A DNA stretch of 7,325 nt from Mogibacterium sp. (GCA_021442505.1 JABUTC010000019.1:1-7325); one strand, 5' to 3'. Counted from the first letter of the stretch, positions 1-7,018 are shown. The notes: generated from the letters alone by a model not told the origin. Numbers and translations: made by a program.

Positions 1-1428
1 ACTGTAATAAACACGATTGCATCGTCGGGACTGGTTTTCGAAGGGAGCTGCGTAGTTGTGGGTTTCTCGGGAGGACCTGATTCACTGTGTCTGCTTCACG
101 CGCTGAACGAGCTTTCTGACTCAATGCAGCTTAATCTTTTCCCGGTGCATATCAATCATAAGCTGAGAGGGGCAAAATCCGATTCAGAGGCTGAGAATGC
201 AGCTAAGATTTGCGAGAAGATGGACCTTCAGTGCTTTGTGTTTGAAGCGGACTGCAAGAAGGCAGCCGAGGAGATGGGAGTCTCGGAGGAAGAGGCCGGA
301 AGGGTTATAAGGTACCAGGTTTTCGACGAGGTTGCAGAGGAAATGGTCAGCCAGGGCGTTGACCCGGAGAAAATCTACATTGCGCTTGCTCACAATGCCG
401 ACGACCAGAGCGAGACCGTGCTTTTCAGACTTATGAGAGGAACCGGAGTCCACGGCCTTGCGGGAATACCTGCGGTGCGTTTTTCGACGGCGGGCTTTTG
501 CATAGTGAGACCTCTTATCGACATTACCCGCAGCGACATCGAGGCATATATCGCCGAAAACAAGCTTCACCCTAACATGGATGAAAGCAATGAAGTTGCC
601 GATGTGACAAGGAACAAGATAAGGCTTAAGCTCATTCCTTACCTGGAGAAAAACTACAACCCGAATGTAAAGGAGGCGCTGAGAAGGTTCGCAAAGTCGG
701 CAGAGTACGACGACCACTTTATGAACGAGGTCGCAACGGGCTTTTTCTACGAAAATACCGAGCCTGATACAGTAAGGGACGCCCTCGTTCTGAAAACAGA
801 CGAGTTTATCGATGCGCATATAGCAATTCAGAAGAGGGTAATCATGCTCTGCCTTGAGGTAGCAGGGATTCAGGAGGTGTCGAGCTACGAGCTTGTCACG
901 TCGATTCTGGAGCTCGCATACAGCAGCAATCCGTCTGCAAGGGTTGATCTTCCTATGGGACTTGTGGCTCAGAGGGAGTACGAGAGCATAGTGTTTATGA
1001 GCTCTGAGTTTGCCGGGGAAAAATCTCCTGCAGAGGAGTACAGAATCATGCCTCAGGTTATGCAGCGAAAAGAATTCGAAAATGTCGACAGCGACGTATA
1101 TGCGGCGTTCGACTATGATGCGTTTAACGAAAAGTACCCGGGCAAAGTCGGAGAGATATGTCTGAGGACACGCCGGGAGGGCGATTTTATCGCTATGAAG
1201 GGCGGAAAAAGCAAGAAACTGCAGGATTTTTTCGTGGATGCAAAGATAGTTCAGTCGGAGAGAGACAGTATTCTTCTGGTGGCAATCGGAAGTGAAATTC
1301 TGTGGATTGTACCTGACAATCAGCTTCCGACAGCAAGCCAGCGGGACAAGGGAAGATTTTCACAGAATTATCAGATAAAAGACACAACAGAACGGGTGCT
1401 GTTTCTTGAATTGATACAAGCGCTATGA
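1..1428 (+). CDS. tilS: tRNA(Ile)-lysidine synthetase TilS, 5' end outside the window
   Basis: Uses ATP and lysine to convert C34 of the CAU-anticodon tRNA-Ile to lysidine, so that it reads AUA and is charged with isoleucine; cytoplasmic and normally essential. The frame is open from base 1 (475 codons in the window). The PP-loop ATP-binding motif SGGPDS is at window residues 23-28. TilS signatures follow in order: HINHKLRG (50-57), HNADDQSET (131-139) leading into the RLMRGTG segment, and DVTRNKIR (201-208). A C-terminal substrate-binding domain has LRTRREGD (388-395) and a KKLQDFF segment (405-411). A GTG at 58 is in frame but falls inside the beta strand leading into the PP-loop, and no ATG, GTG or TTG precedes it in the window, so the true start is upstream. 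The gene is otherwise intact, with a TGA stop. Arg codons are more mixed (AGG, CGC, CGG) than in ftsH. hpt does not follow it. Confidence 0.96.
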   Translation, partial: TVINTIASSGLVFEGSCVVVGFSGGPDSLCLLHALNELSDSMQLNLFPVHINHKLRGAKSDSEAENAAKICEKMDLQCFVFEADCKKAAEEMGVSEEEAGRVIRYQVFDEVAEEMVSQGVDPEKIYIALAHNADDQSETVLFRLMRGTGVHGLAGIPAVRFSTAGFCIVRPLIDITRSDIEAYIAENKLHPNMDESNEVADVTRNKIRLKLIPYLEKNYNPNVKEALRRFAKSAEYDDHFMNEVATGFFYENTEPDTVRDALVLKTDEFIDAHIAIQKRVIMLCLEVAGIQEVSSYELVTSILELAYSSNPSARVDLPMGLVAQREYESIVFMSSEFAGEKSPAEEYRIMPQVMQRKEFENVDSDVYAAFDYDAFNEKYPGKVGEICLRTRREGDFIAMKGGKSKKLQDFFVDAKIVQSERDSILLVAIGSEILWIVPDNQLPTASQRDKGRFSQNYQIKDTTERVLFLELIQAL

Positions 1429-1434
1429 TAAAAT
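1406..1434 (+). promoter_or_regulatory. candidate sigma-A promoter for ftsH and downstream genes
   Basis: TTGAAT at 1406-1411 and TAAAAT at 1429-1434 are separated by 17 bases, matching the -35 and -10 consensus at 4/6 and 5/6 positions. Transcription would begin near 1441, leaving a leader of about 50 bases before the TTG start of ftsH. The -35 lies inside the last codons of tilS. An alternative pair, TTGATA (1411-1416) with TAAAGT (1434-1439), also has 17-base spacing. This is the only gap in the window with room for a promoter. The call rests on motif matching alone, in an A/T-rich stretch where chance matches are common. Confidence 0.4.
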
Positions 1435-1444
1435 AAAGTGCTAA

Positions 1445-1463
1445 TTTGTGTTCAAAACACAAA
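1445..1463 (+). repeat. perfect 8-bp inverted repeat in the ftsH leader
   Basis: TTTGTGTT (1445-1452) and AACACAAA (1456-1463) are exact reverse complements around a CAA centre. As DNA this could be a small operator just downstream of the candidate promoter. As RNA it would be a weak, A/U-rich hairpin near the 5' end of the ftsH transcript. An A-tract follows it, not a T-tract, so it is not a + strand intrinsic terminator. The repeat is directly visible; any function is inference. Confidence 0.5.
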
Positions 1464-1474
1464 AAAACAAAAGT

Positions 1475-1481
1475 AGAGAGG
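1475..1481 (+). promoter_or_regulatory. ribosome binding site that sets the ftsH TTG start
   Basis: AGAGAGG lies 8 bases before TTG at 1490 and complements the anti-Shine-Dalgarno region with good spacing. The in-frame GTG at 1448 has no comparable site in front of it and would begin only a few bases after the predicted transcription start. This supports TTG as the real start. Confidence 0.7.
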
Positions 1482-1489
1482 ACATAAAG

Positions 1490-3673
1490 TTGAAGAAACA
1501 ACGTGGAAGCAGTTTTATAGCTTATATAGTAATCTTCATATTTGTGCTCGGAGCCGCATACCTTTACAAGGATATGGCGAAGACCACAGAAATGACCGAG
1601 ATTAAGTTCTCACAGTTTGCATCTCACCTTGAGAGCGGCAAATACGAGAAACTGAATATTACAGACAGAAAGCTGACCGGAACAAGCAAGGACGATGTAA
1701 TCGAAATTGCATATGCTCCGTCGGCTCTTGAGATTAACTGGCTCGAGGAGAACTATGTCTATCCGATGCTCGCAGAGGGCAAGCTTGTGATGGAGAGCGA
1801 TCCGCCTGAAAGTGATTTCAGTCTGCTGTCGGTTCTTCCGACAATACTGATGGTAGTTGCTATGGTTTGCCTCCTGTACTTCATGTTTAATCAGGGCGGA
1901 AACAAGCAGGCCTTCCAGTTCGGAAAGAACAAGGCAAGACTGTATAAGGACAGCAACAAGAAGATTACCTTCAAGGATGTTGCAGGTCTCGAGGAGGAGA
2001 AGCAGGAACTTGAAGAAATCGTAGATTTCCTTAAGCATCCTGAGAAGTTCACAAAGCTTGGTGCGAGAATTCCTAAGGGCGTACTTCTCGTAGGAAGCCC
2101 GGGAACAGGTAAGACATACATCTCGAGAGCGACAGCAGGCGAGGCAGGAGTGCCGTTCTTTACAATCTCAGGTTCAGACTTCGTAGAGATGTTCGTCGGA
2201 GTCGGAGCTTCGAGAGTAAGAGACCTCTTCGGCGAAGCAAAGAAGAATGCGCCTTGTATCGTATTCATCGATGAGATTGATGCTGTAGGCAGAAGAAGAG
2301 GTGCAGGTCTTGGAGGCGGAAACGATGAGAGAGAGCAGACTCTGAACCAGCTCCTCGTAGAGATGGACGGATTCGATGGAAACCTCGGAATCATCATTCT
2401 CGCAGCAACAAACAGACCAGACGTTCTCGACCCTGCGCTCTTAAGACCGGGCAGATTCGACAGACAGATTGTTATCGGAATGCCGGATGTTAAGGCAAGA
2501 GAAGAGATTTTCAGACTGTACACAAAGAACAAGCCGCTCGATGACGATGTATCGCCGGAGCTTCTCGCAAAGAGAACACCTGGTTTTTCGCCGGCTGACA
2601 TCGAGAACCTGATTAATGAGGCCGCACTTCTTACAGCAAGAAGAAACGGAATCAAGATCAGAATGGATGAGATTGAGGAGGCTACCACAAAGGTAATCGC
2701 AGGACCTCAGAAGAAGTCGAGAGTTATCTCGGACAAGGAGAAGAAACTTACGGCTTACCACGAGGCAGGACACGCAATCGTGATGAGAGCGATTCCGGAT
2801 TCGGATCCTGTTCATCAGATTACAATCATTCCGAGAGGAATGGCAGGAGGCTTCACAATGTCGCTTCCTGAGCAGGATAAGTTCTTCGAGACAAGAGGCA
2901 ATATGCTGAACAACATCAAGCATCTGCTCGGAGGAAGAGTTGCCGAGGAACTCAAGCTCGATGATATCAGCACCGGCGCAAGCAACGACCTCGAAAGAGC
3001 AACGGCTATTGCAAGAGCAATGGTTTCGAAGTACGGCTTCAGTAAGACTCTCGGACCAATCAGCTTCAGCTCTAGTGATGAGGTCTTCCTCGGAAGAGAT
3101 TTCTCGACAAGGCAGAACTACTCGGAAGAGGTTGCTTCTCAGATTGACAACGAAATCAGAAAGATGCTCGAGGAGTGTTACGAGGAGACGAGAAAAATAC
3201 TCACCGAGAACGACGGAGCTTTCGAGAGAGTCGCTCAGGCACTGCTTCTTGTAGAGACACTCGACGGAGACCAGTTCGAAGCACTTTTCACAGGGGAGAT
3301 TACACCGGAAGAGCTTCAGGAGCAGGTTAAGGTCAAGGAAGAAGAGATTAGAAAGAACAACGAAGCTGAGGCAAAAGAGGCTGCAAGAATCGACGAAGAG
3401 CGCAGAAAGGCAGCTGAGGAAAAGATGAAGGAACTCAGCGAGAAGTTCGGCCTCGAAATGGTGGAGAAGTCAGATGACGACGATGATGACCGCGTAGGAT
3501 ACGAGATGTACAGACGCGCAACAGCTAAGCCAAAGCCACTCAGAGAGGAAAAGAAGACTGTACATATATTTTTCGACGATCCTCTGAAAGCGCCTGAAGA
3601 AGATATTCAGGACGAGACTGAGGATGAGGAAAAAGAAACTGACGGGGATAGCGAAGGTGATTCGCAGGAGTAA
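1490..3673 (+). CDS. ftsH: ATP-dependent zinc metalloprotease FtsH (AAA+, membrane)
   Basis: Membrane-anchored hexameric AAA+ protease that extracts and degrades misassembled membrane proteins and some soluble regulators. Numbered from TTG at 1490 (727 aa): TM1 about 8-26, an extracytoplasmic domain about 27-111, TM2 about 112-133, Walker A GSPGTGKT 202-209, pore loop MFVGVGA 234-240, Walker B IVFIDEID 257-264, arginine fingers R322 and R325 in RPGRFDRQ, zinc site HEAGH 424-428 with the likely third ligand D500 in STGASND. All catalytic residues are present. Walker A has Ser where Pro is usual, and the following helix reads TYISRA instead of the common LLAKA. After about residue 605 comes a charged, coiled-coil-like segment, six Asp in a row (662-667) and a strongly acidic end, making the protein longer than the usual 600-650 aa. 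A TTG start is preferred over the in-frame GTG at 1448 because of Shine-Dalgarno position and the typical MKK N-terminus. Confidence 0.97.
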   Translation: MKKQRGSSFIAYIVIFIFVLGAAYLYKDMAKTTEMTEIKFSQFASHLESGKYEKLNITDRKLTGTSKDDVIEIAYAPSALEINWLEENYVYPMLAEGKLVMESDPPESDFSLLSVLPTILMVVAMVCLLYFMFNQGGNKQAFQFGKNKARLYKDSNKKITFKDVAGLEEEKQELEEIVDFLKHPEKFTKLGARIPKGVLLVGSPGTGKTYISRATAGEAGVPFFTISGSDFVEMFVGVGASRVRDLFGEAKKNAPCIVFIDEIDAVGRRRGAGLGGGNDEREQTLNQLLVEMDGFDGNLGIIILAATNRPDVLDPALLRPGRFDRQIVIGMPDVKAREEIFRLYTKNKPLDDDVSPELLAKRTPGFSPADIENLINEAALLTARRNGIKIRMDEIEEATTKVIAGPQKKSRVISDKEKKLTAYHEAGHAIVMRAIPDSDPVHQITIIPRGMAGGFTMSLPEQDKFFETRGNMLNNIKHLLGGRVAEELKLDDISTGASNDLERATAIARAMVSKYGFSKTLGPISFSSSDEVFLGRDFSTRQNYSEEVASQIDNEIRKMLEECYEETRKILTENDGAFERVAQALLLVETLDGDQFEALFTGEITPEELQEQVKVKEEEIRKNNEAEAKEAARIDEERRKAAEEKMKELSEKFGLEMVEKSDDDDDDRVGYEMYRRATAKPKPLREEKKTVHIFFDDPLKAPEEDIQDETEDEEKETDGDSEGDSQE

Positions 3674-3676
3674 GAG

Positions 3677-5248
3677 ATGAGAATTACAGTTGAAGATTGT
3701 CTTAAATTAGATGACTTTATAGGATGCGAGATCCTTTCCTGTGCGAGAAAAATCGACAGAAGAGTTCGTACTGTGTCAATTCTCGACGAGGATGATACAG
3801 ATAACGGAGTAGAGAGAAACGGCATCAAAGAGCAGATGGTTGTGACACACTTCTGGCATCAGAAGAACGACATCGATGCACAGTGTAAGGCAGTTGCAGG
3901 GCTGGGTAAAAAGGGTATTTCAGCACTGGTAATCTACCTGAACGACAAGGGATTAAAGACTGTTGACAAGAAGGTTATCGAAGCCGCAGAGGACAACGGA
4001 CTTCTTATGATTGCCCTTAAGGATAACGGAAAGCTGACCTACTCGATGCTTATTGAGCAGGTGCTCGACAAGATTCTTTACGGACACAATTACAGTGACA
4101 ACATTCTTAATAACACCATTTTCCATCTGCTTAATTTCGATAAGCACAGCAATTTCCCTGTAGCACTCAAGGAAGCTGCGCTCAATAACGATTATCAGGT
4201 TGTAATCATGACATCGGAGTACAATCCTATTCTGACGATTGAGACAAGACATGTGGTTACGGTTGACGAGATTATTCAGACGGCAAGAGCCCACGATACA
4301 CTTCAGCCGACTATGTTCACAAGACTCGTTGTAAGCGATGTAATCACATACTGGGGCTACATCGAAATCGGCGGACAGAAGTACATACTCACGGTTATTG
4401 ACAATGAGGACAACTACTCGGCAACAGAGATTAAGAAACTCGCAGAGATTATCGAACTTGCAATCGGTATGTGGAAGTACACACCGGAGAGAGACTCAAG
4501 AGCAGAGTTTATTAAGTCTGCAGTAAGAGGCGATATGAGCTTCTGCTATACACTTCTTGAAGAGGCAGGGCTGAAAGGCTGCAAGTATGCATCCGTTTTC
4601 TATGCGAGCGAGGTCGAGCCTGCAGAGGTAATCGAGGTAATTGAAAGCTTCAAGAAGAAGTACAAGTTCGGCGTGCTGACACTTTCGGACGAGCATGACC
4701 TTTATGGAATGATTTTCCACGACGGTCCGGTTGAGCAGGCTCATGAAATCAAGCTCCGCTGCCTTGATATGTACGATGCAATTAAGGCAGGTCGCAAGGA
4801 CATGAGGCTTTTCCATATCACCGGAATCGATACTCTTGATGCGGCGGTTGAGGGATTCAGGCTCATTAACAGGACATGGCGCTTTGTTGAGATTGTTTTC
4901 CCATACAAGAGAGTATTCTCGAAGTACGAGATGTCAATGGTATGCGACTGCATCAATATTCAGTCGAGCAATGCATCGCTTAAGAAGATGTATCTTGATC
5001 TTCTCGAGCCTTTCGGCAGAGAGGTTTCTGCAAACAAGGGCAAGCTGCTTCTCGATACAGTAGCGACATTTATCCTCGACGCAGGAATGAATTCTAACAA
5101 GACTGCCGAGTTTATGTGTATCCACAATAATACTGTTCAGTACAGGCTGAAGCGTATCAACGAGATACTCGGAGCGGAGATGACCGGAAACAGAATCATT
5201 CCGGGACTCACAATGGCTCTGGCTATCAAGAGACTGGAGGAGCAATAG
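3677..5248 (+). CDS. PucR/CdaR-family transcriptional regulator
   Basis: A 523-aa predicted cytoplasmic DNA-binding regulator. Residues about 1-140 resemble the PucR-like N-terminal domain (Pfam PF07905): a start of the MRITVEDCLKL type, and later an ALVIYLNDKG...AAEDNGLLMIAL pattern. The central region (about 140-430) looks like the GAF-like and GGDEF-like regions found in CdaR-type regulators, but I cannot place their borders. The C-terminal PucR-type helix-turn-helix (PF13556) is clear at about 456-515: LLLDTVATFILDAG, then a TAEFMCIHNNTVQYRLKRI stretch (476-494) with the hallmark H-x-N-T-V-x-Y-R. AGGAG (3666-3670) ends 6 bases before the ATG, overlapping the end of ftsH, which stops 3 bases upstream. 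Family members regulate purine use, sugar-acid use or other catabolism, often with an effector bound N-terminally. No such pathway lies next to it here, so effector and targets are unknown; autoregulation or control of neighbours is possible. Confidence 0.88.
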   Translation: MRITVEDCLKLDDFIGCEILSCARKIDRRVRTVSILDEDDTDNGVERNGIKEQMVVTHFWHQKNDIDAQCKAVAGLGKKGISALVIYLNDKGLKTVDKKVIEAAEDNGLLMIALKDNGKLTYSMLIEQVLDKILYGHNYSDNILNNTIFHLLNFDKHSNFPVALKEAALNNDYQVVIMTSEYNPILTIETRHVVTVDEIIQTARAHDTLQPTMFTRLVVSDVITYWGYIEIGGQKYILTVIDNEDNYSATEIKKLAEIIELAIGMWKYTPERDSRAEFIKSAVRGDMSFCYTLLEEAGLKGCKYASVFYASEVEPAEVIEVIESFKKKYKFGVLTLSDEHDLYGMIFHDGPVEQAHEIKLRCLDMYDAIKAGRKDMRLFHITGIDTLDAAVEGFRLINRTWRFVEIVFPYKRVFSKYEMSMVCDCINIQSSNASLKKMYLDLLEPFGREVSANKGKLLLDTVATFILDAGMNSNKTAEFMCIHNNTVQYRLKRINEILGAEMTGNRIIPGLTMALAIKRLEEQ

Positions 5249-5249
5249 G

Positions 5250-6056
5250 ATGCTGCTTGCCATAGATATTGGAAATACCAACGTAGTACTCGGAGTTTTC
5301 GAGAAGCGCGAGATGATTGCGAACTGGAGACTTACTACTGATACAAAGCGGAGTGCCGATGAATACGGCACTCTGATTGATGCTATGTTCAGATTAGAGG
5401 GACTGGAGCCGAGCGACATCGACGATATCATCATTTCGTCGGTTGTTCCGCCGCTGATTTTCACCCTTCAGCATGTAAGCTACAAGTATTTCAACATCGA
5501 GCCTATTATCGTTGAGTCGGGAATCAAGACAGGGCTTAAGGTCAAATGCGACGATCCCAGACAGGTGGGCTCTGACAGAATCGTTAATTCCGTTGCGGCG
5601 CATTCAAAATACGCCGGTCCGCTGATTGTAATCGACTTCGGTACGGCAACGACTTTCTGCGTCGTGACTGCAGAAGGGGAGTTTATCGGAGGAGCGATAG
5701 CACCCGGAATCAAGACTTCGTCGACAGCGCTTTTCCAGCAGACAGCAAAGCTTCCTAACGTACTTCTTGAAAAGCCTGAAACCATTATCTGCAGGAATAC
5801 GACCGAAAGCATTCAGTCGGGTCTTATTTACGGACATATGGGCCTTGCAGAGTTCATGGTCAGAGGCATGAAGGATGAGATGGTCGAGACTCTCGGCATC
5901 GACAGAGACAGTATCAAGGTTATCGCTACCGGCGGTATGGCAAGCATGGTCGAGAGCGGAGTTGACTGCATCGATGTTATTGACAAGAGGCTCACACTTG
6001 ACGGACTCCTTCTTATCTATGAGAAGAACGAGGGGCTTCACCACAAGAATAAATAA
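5250..6056 (+). CDS. coaX: type III pantothenate kinase CoaX
   Basis: Phosphorylates pantothenate to 4'-phosphopantothenate, the first step of CoA synthesis; cytoplasmic. Type III enzymes belong to the ASKHA fold, typically need a monovalent cation such as K+, and are not feedback-inhibited by CoA. The protein is 268 aa, close to family length. Visible motifs: the N-terminal phosphate-binding strand AIDIGNTN (4-11) with D6; WRLTTDTKRSADEYG (about 27-41); the GSDR motif with the likely catalytic base D109; the cation and phosphate segment IDFGTATT (128-135) with D129; GGAIAPGI; and ATGGMA in the C-terminal half. The start lies one base after the regulator's TAG stop, with GGAGGAG (5236-5242) ending 7 bases upstream inside that gene, so translation is probably coupled. 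All key residues are intact. Confidence 0.96.
   Translation: MLLAIDIGNTNVVLGVFEKREMIANWRLTTDTKRSADEYGTLIDAMFRLEGLEPSDIDDIIISSVVPPLIFTLQHVSYKYFNIEPIIVESGIKTGLKVKCDDPRQVGSDRIVNSVAAHSKYAGPLIVIDFGTATTFCVVTAEGEFIGGAIAPGIKTSSTALFQQTAKLPNVLLEKPETIICRNTTESIQSGLIYGHMGLAEFMVRGMKDEMVETLGIDRDSIKVIATGGMASMVESGVDCIDVIDKRLTLDGLLLIYEKNEGLHHKNK
5349..5375 (+). repeat. GC-rich inverted repeat inside coaX
   Basis: GAGTGCCG (5351-5358) and CGGCACTC (5366-5373) are perfect reverse complements around a 7-base loop. In RNA the stem extends by a G-U and a C-G pair (5350/5374, 5349/5375). It lies over the codons for the conserved SADEYGT segment and has no following T-tract, so it is not an intrinsic terminator. The hairpin may be an accident of conserved codons. 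Confidence 0.35.
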
Positions 6057-7018
6057 TGAAAAAATATCAAATAGGAAATCTCGAGCTTAAGAATCCGTTT
6101 ATTCTGGCTCCGCTTGCAGGCATTACAGATTCTGCGATGCGAAAGCTTTGCGAGGATATGGGTGCTTCGCTTACCACTACAGAGATGGTAAGTGCCAAAG
6201 GCCTTTACTACGGAGACAAGAATACGGAAAGACTTCTGTATATCAGAGAGGATGCGGGACCTACCGCAATTCAGATATTCGGCAGTGAGCCGGAAGTGAT
6301 GGCTTATGCGGCCGGAAAGCTCGACGGACTTTCAAATGCAACTTTAGATATCAATATGGGCTGCCCTGTTCCAAAGGTTGTCAGAAACGGAGACGGAGCT
6401 GCTCTTCTTAAGAATCCCGACCTGGTCTATGAAGTGACAAGGGCAACTGTTGAGAACAGTTCAAAGCCGGTTACCGTAAAGATAAGATCAGGGTTTGACC
6501 GGGACAGCATCAATGCTGTAGAAACTGCAAAGGCAATCGAAAGCGCAGGTGCTTCGGCAATATGTGTTCATGGCAGGACCAGAGAGCAGTATTACAGCGG
6601 CAGGGCTGACCGGGAAATAATTCGCAAGGTCAAGGAATCGGTCGACATTCCTGTTATAGGAAACGGCGACATCATGTGCGCAGAAGACGGCAGGATGATG
6701 TTCGAAGAGACGGGCTGCGATATGCTGATGATAGCAAGAGGCGCCCTCGGAAATCCGTGGATCTTCGCGGAATTAAACAGTCTTTTTGCAGGCGAAGAGT
6801 ATGAAAAGCCTACGGATCAGGACAGGATAAGAATGCTGATTACACACCTTGAACTTCTGGTTGAACTTAAGGGTGAACAGCACGCGGTAAAAGAAATCAG
6901 AAAGCATGTCGGATGGTATACGAAGGGGATGAGGGGTTCTGCCCGTCTCAGACAGGCCATCAACTATATAGACACTGCAGATGAAATAAGAAAGGTTCTT
7001 TGTGTTGAAGAATGGTAA
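6056..7018 (+). CDS. dusB: tRNA dihydrouridine synthase, DusB/NifR3 type
   Basis: FMN-dependent, NADPH-using enzyme that reduces specific uridines of tRNA to dihydrouridine. The 320 aa show the Dus TIM barrel: the N-terminal FMN strand ILAPLAGITD, IQIFGSEP, the active-site loop NMGCPVPKV with catalytic C103, the FMN/substrate lysine K142 in VKIRSG, H172 in CVHGRT, IGNGDI, and the phosphate-binding stretch ARGALGNPWIF. These are followed by the helical tRNA-binding domain ending near HVGWYTKGMRGSARLRQAIN. The best family fit is the Firmicute DusB/NifR3 group; the exact uridine modified cannot be read from sequence. Its ATG overlaps the coaX stop by one base (TAATG). No well-placed Shine-Dalgarno is visible: the nearest purine block, GAGGGG at 6030-6035, is about 20 bases upstream. 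Translation therefore probably depends on reinitiation after coaX. Confidence 0.95.
   Translation: MKKYQIGNLELKNPFILAPLAGITDSAMRKLCEDMGASLTTTEMVSAKGLYYGDKNTERLLYIREDAGPTAIQIFGSEPEVMAYAAGKLDGLSNATLDINMGCPVPKVVRNGDGAALLKNPDLVYEVTRATVENSSKPVTVKIRSGFDRDSINAVETAKAIESAGASAICVHGRTREQYYSGRADREIIRKVKESVDIPVIGNGDIMCAEDGRMMFEETGCDMLMIARGALGNPWIFAELNSLFAGEEYEKPTDQDRIRMLITHLELLVELKGEQHAVKEIRKHVGWYTKGMRGSARLRQAINYIDTADEIRKVLCVEEW
6988..6995 (+). promoter_or_regulatory. ribosome binding site for the lipoprotein gene, inside dusB
   Basis: AAGAAAGG ends 6 bases before GTG at 7002 and 9 bases before TTG at 7005, both in frame with the lipoprotein signal sequence. It supports a start overlapping the end of dusB and a non-ATG start codon, but does not decide between the two. 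Confidence 0.55.

Noticed and set aside
184..819. 211-codon open frame on the - strand inside tilS
   Set aside because: Lies opposite the conserved TilS catalytic domain, has no recognisable motif, and fits a shadow frame.
1445..1475. Intrinsic terminator after tilS
   Set aside because: The hairpin is A/T-rich and followed by A residues; no T-tract follows on either strand at the right distance.
1827..1843. TGTCGG/CCGACA 6-bp hairpin
   Set aside because: A short stem within codons for the second membrane segment of FtsH, with no terminator or regulatory context; expected by chance.
1891..2688. 265-codon open frame on the - strand inside ftsH
   Set aside because: Its Ser-rich product mirrors the AGA/GGA codon bias of ftsH, it shows no domain pattern, and it is wholly overlapped by the clearly conserved FtsH ATPase.
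2940..3254. 104-codon + strand frame inside ftsH
   Set aside because: Very Arg/Ser-rich out-of-frame reading of the FtsH protease domain, with no motif.
3677..5248. Naming the regulator pucR or cdaR
   Set aside because: Family membership is clear, but no purine or sugar-acid genes adjoin it, so a specific symbol would overstate what the sequence shows.
4934..5464. 176-codon - strand frame spanning the regulator/coaX junction
   Set aside because: No family pattern; it overlaps two well-supported genes in antisense.
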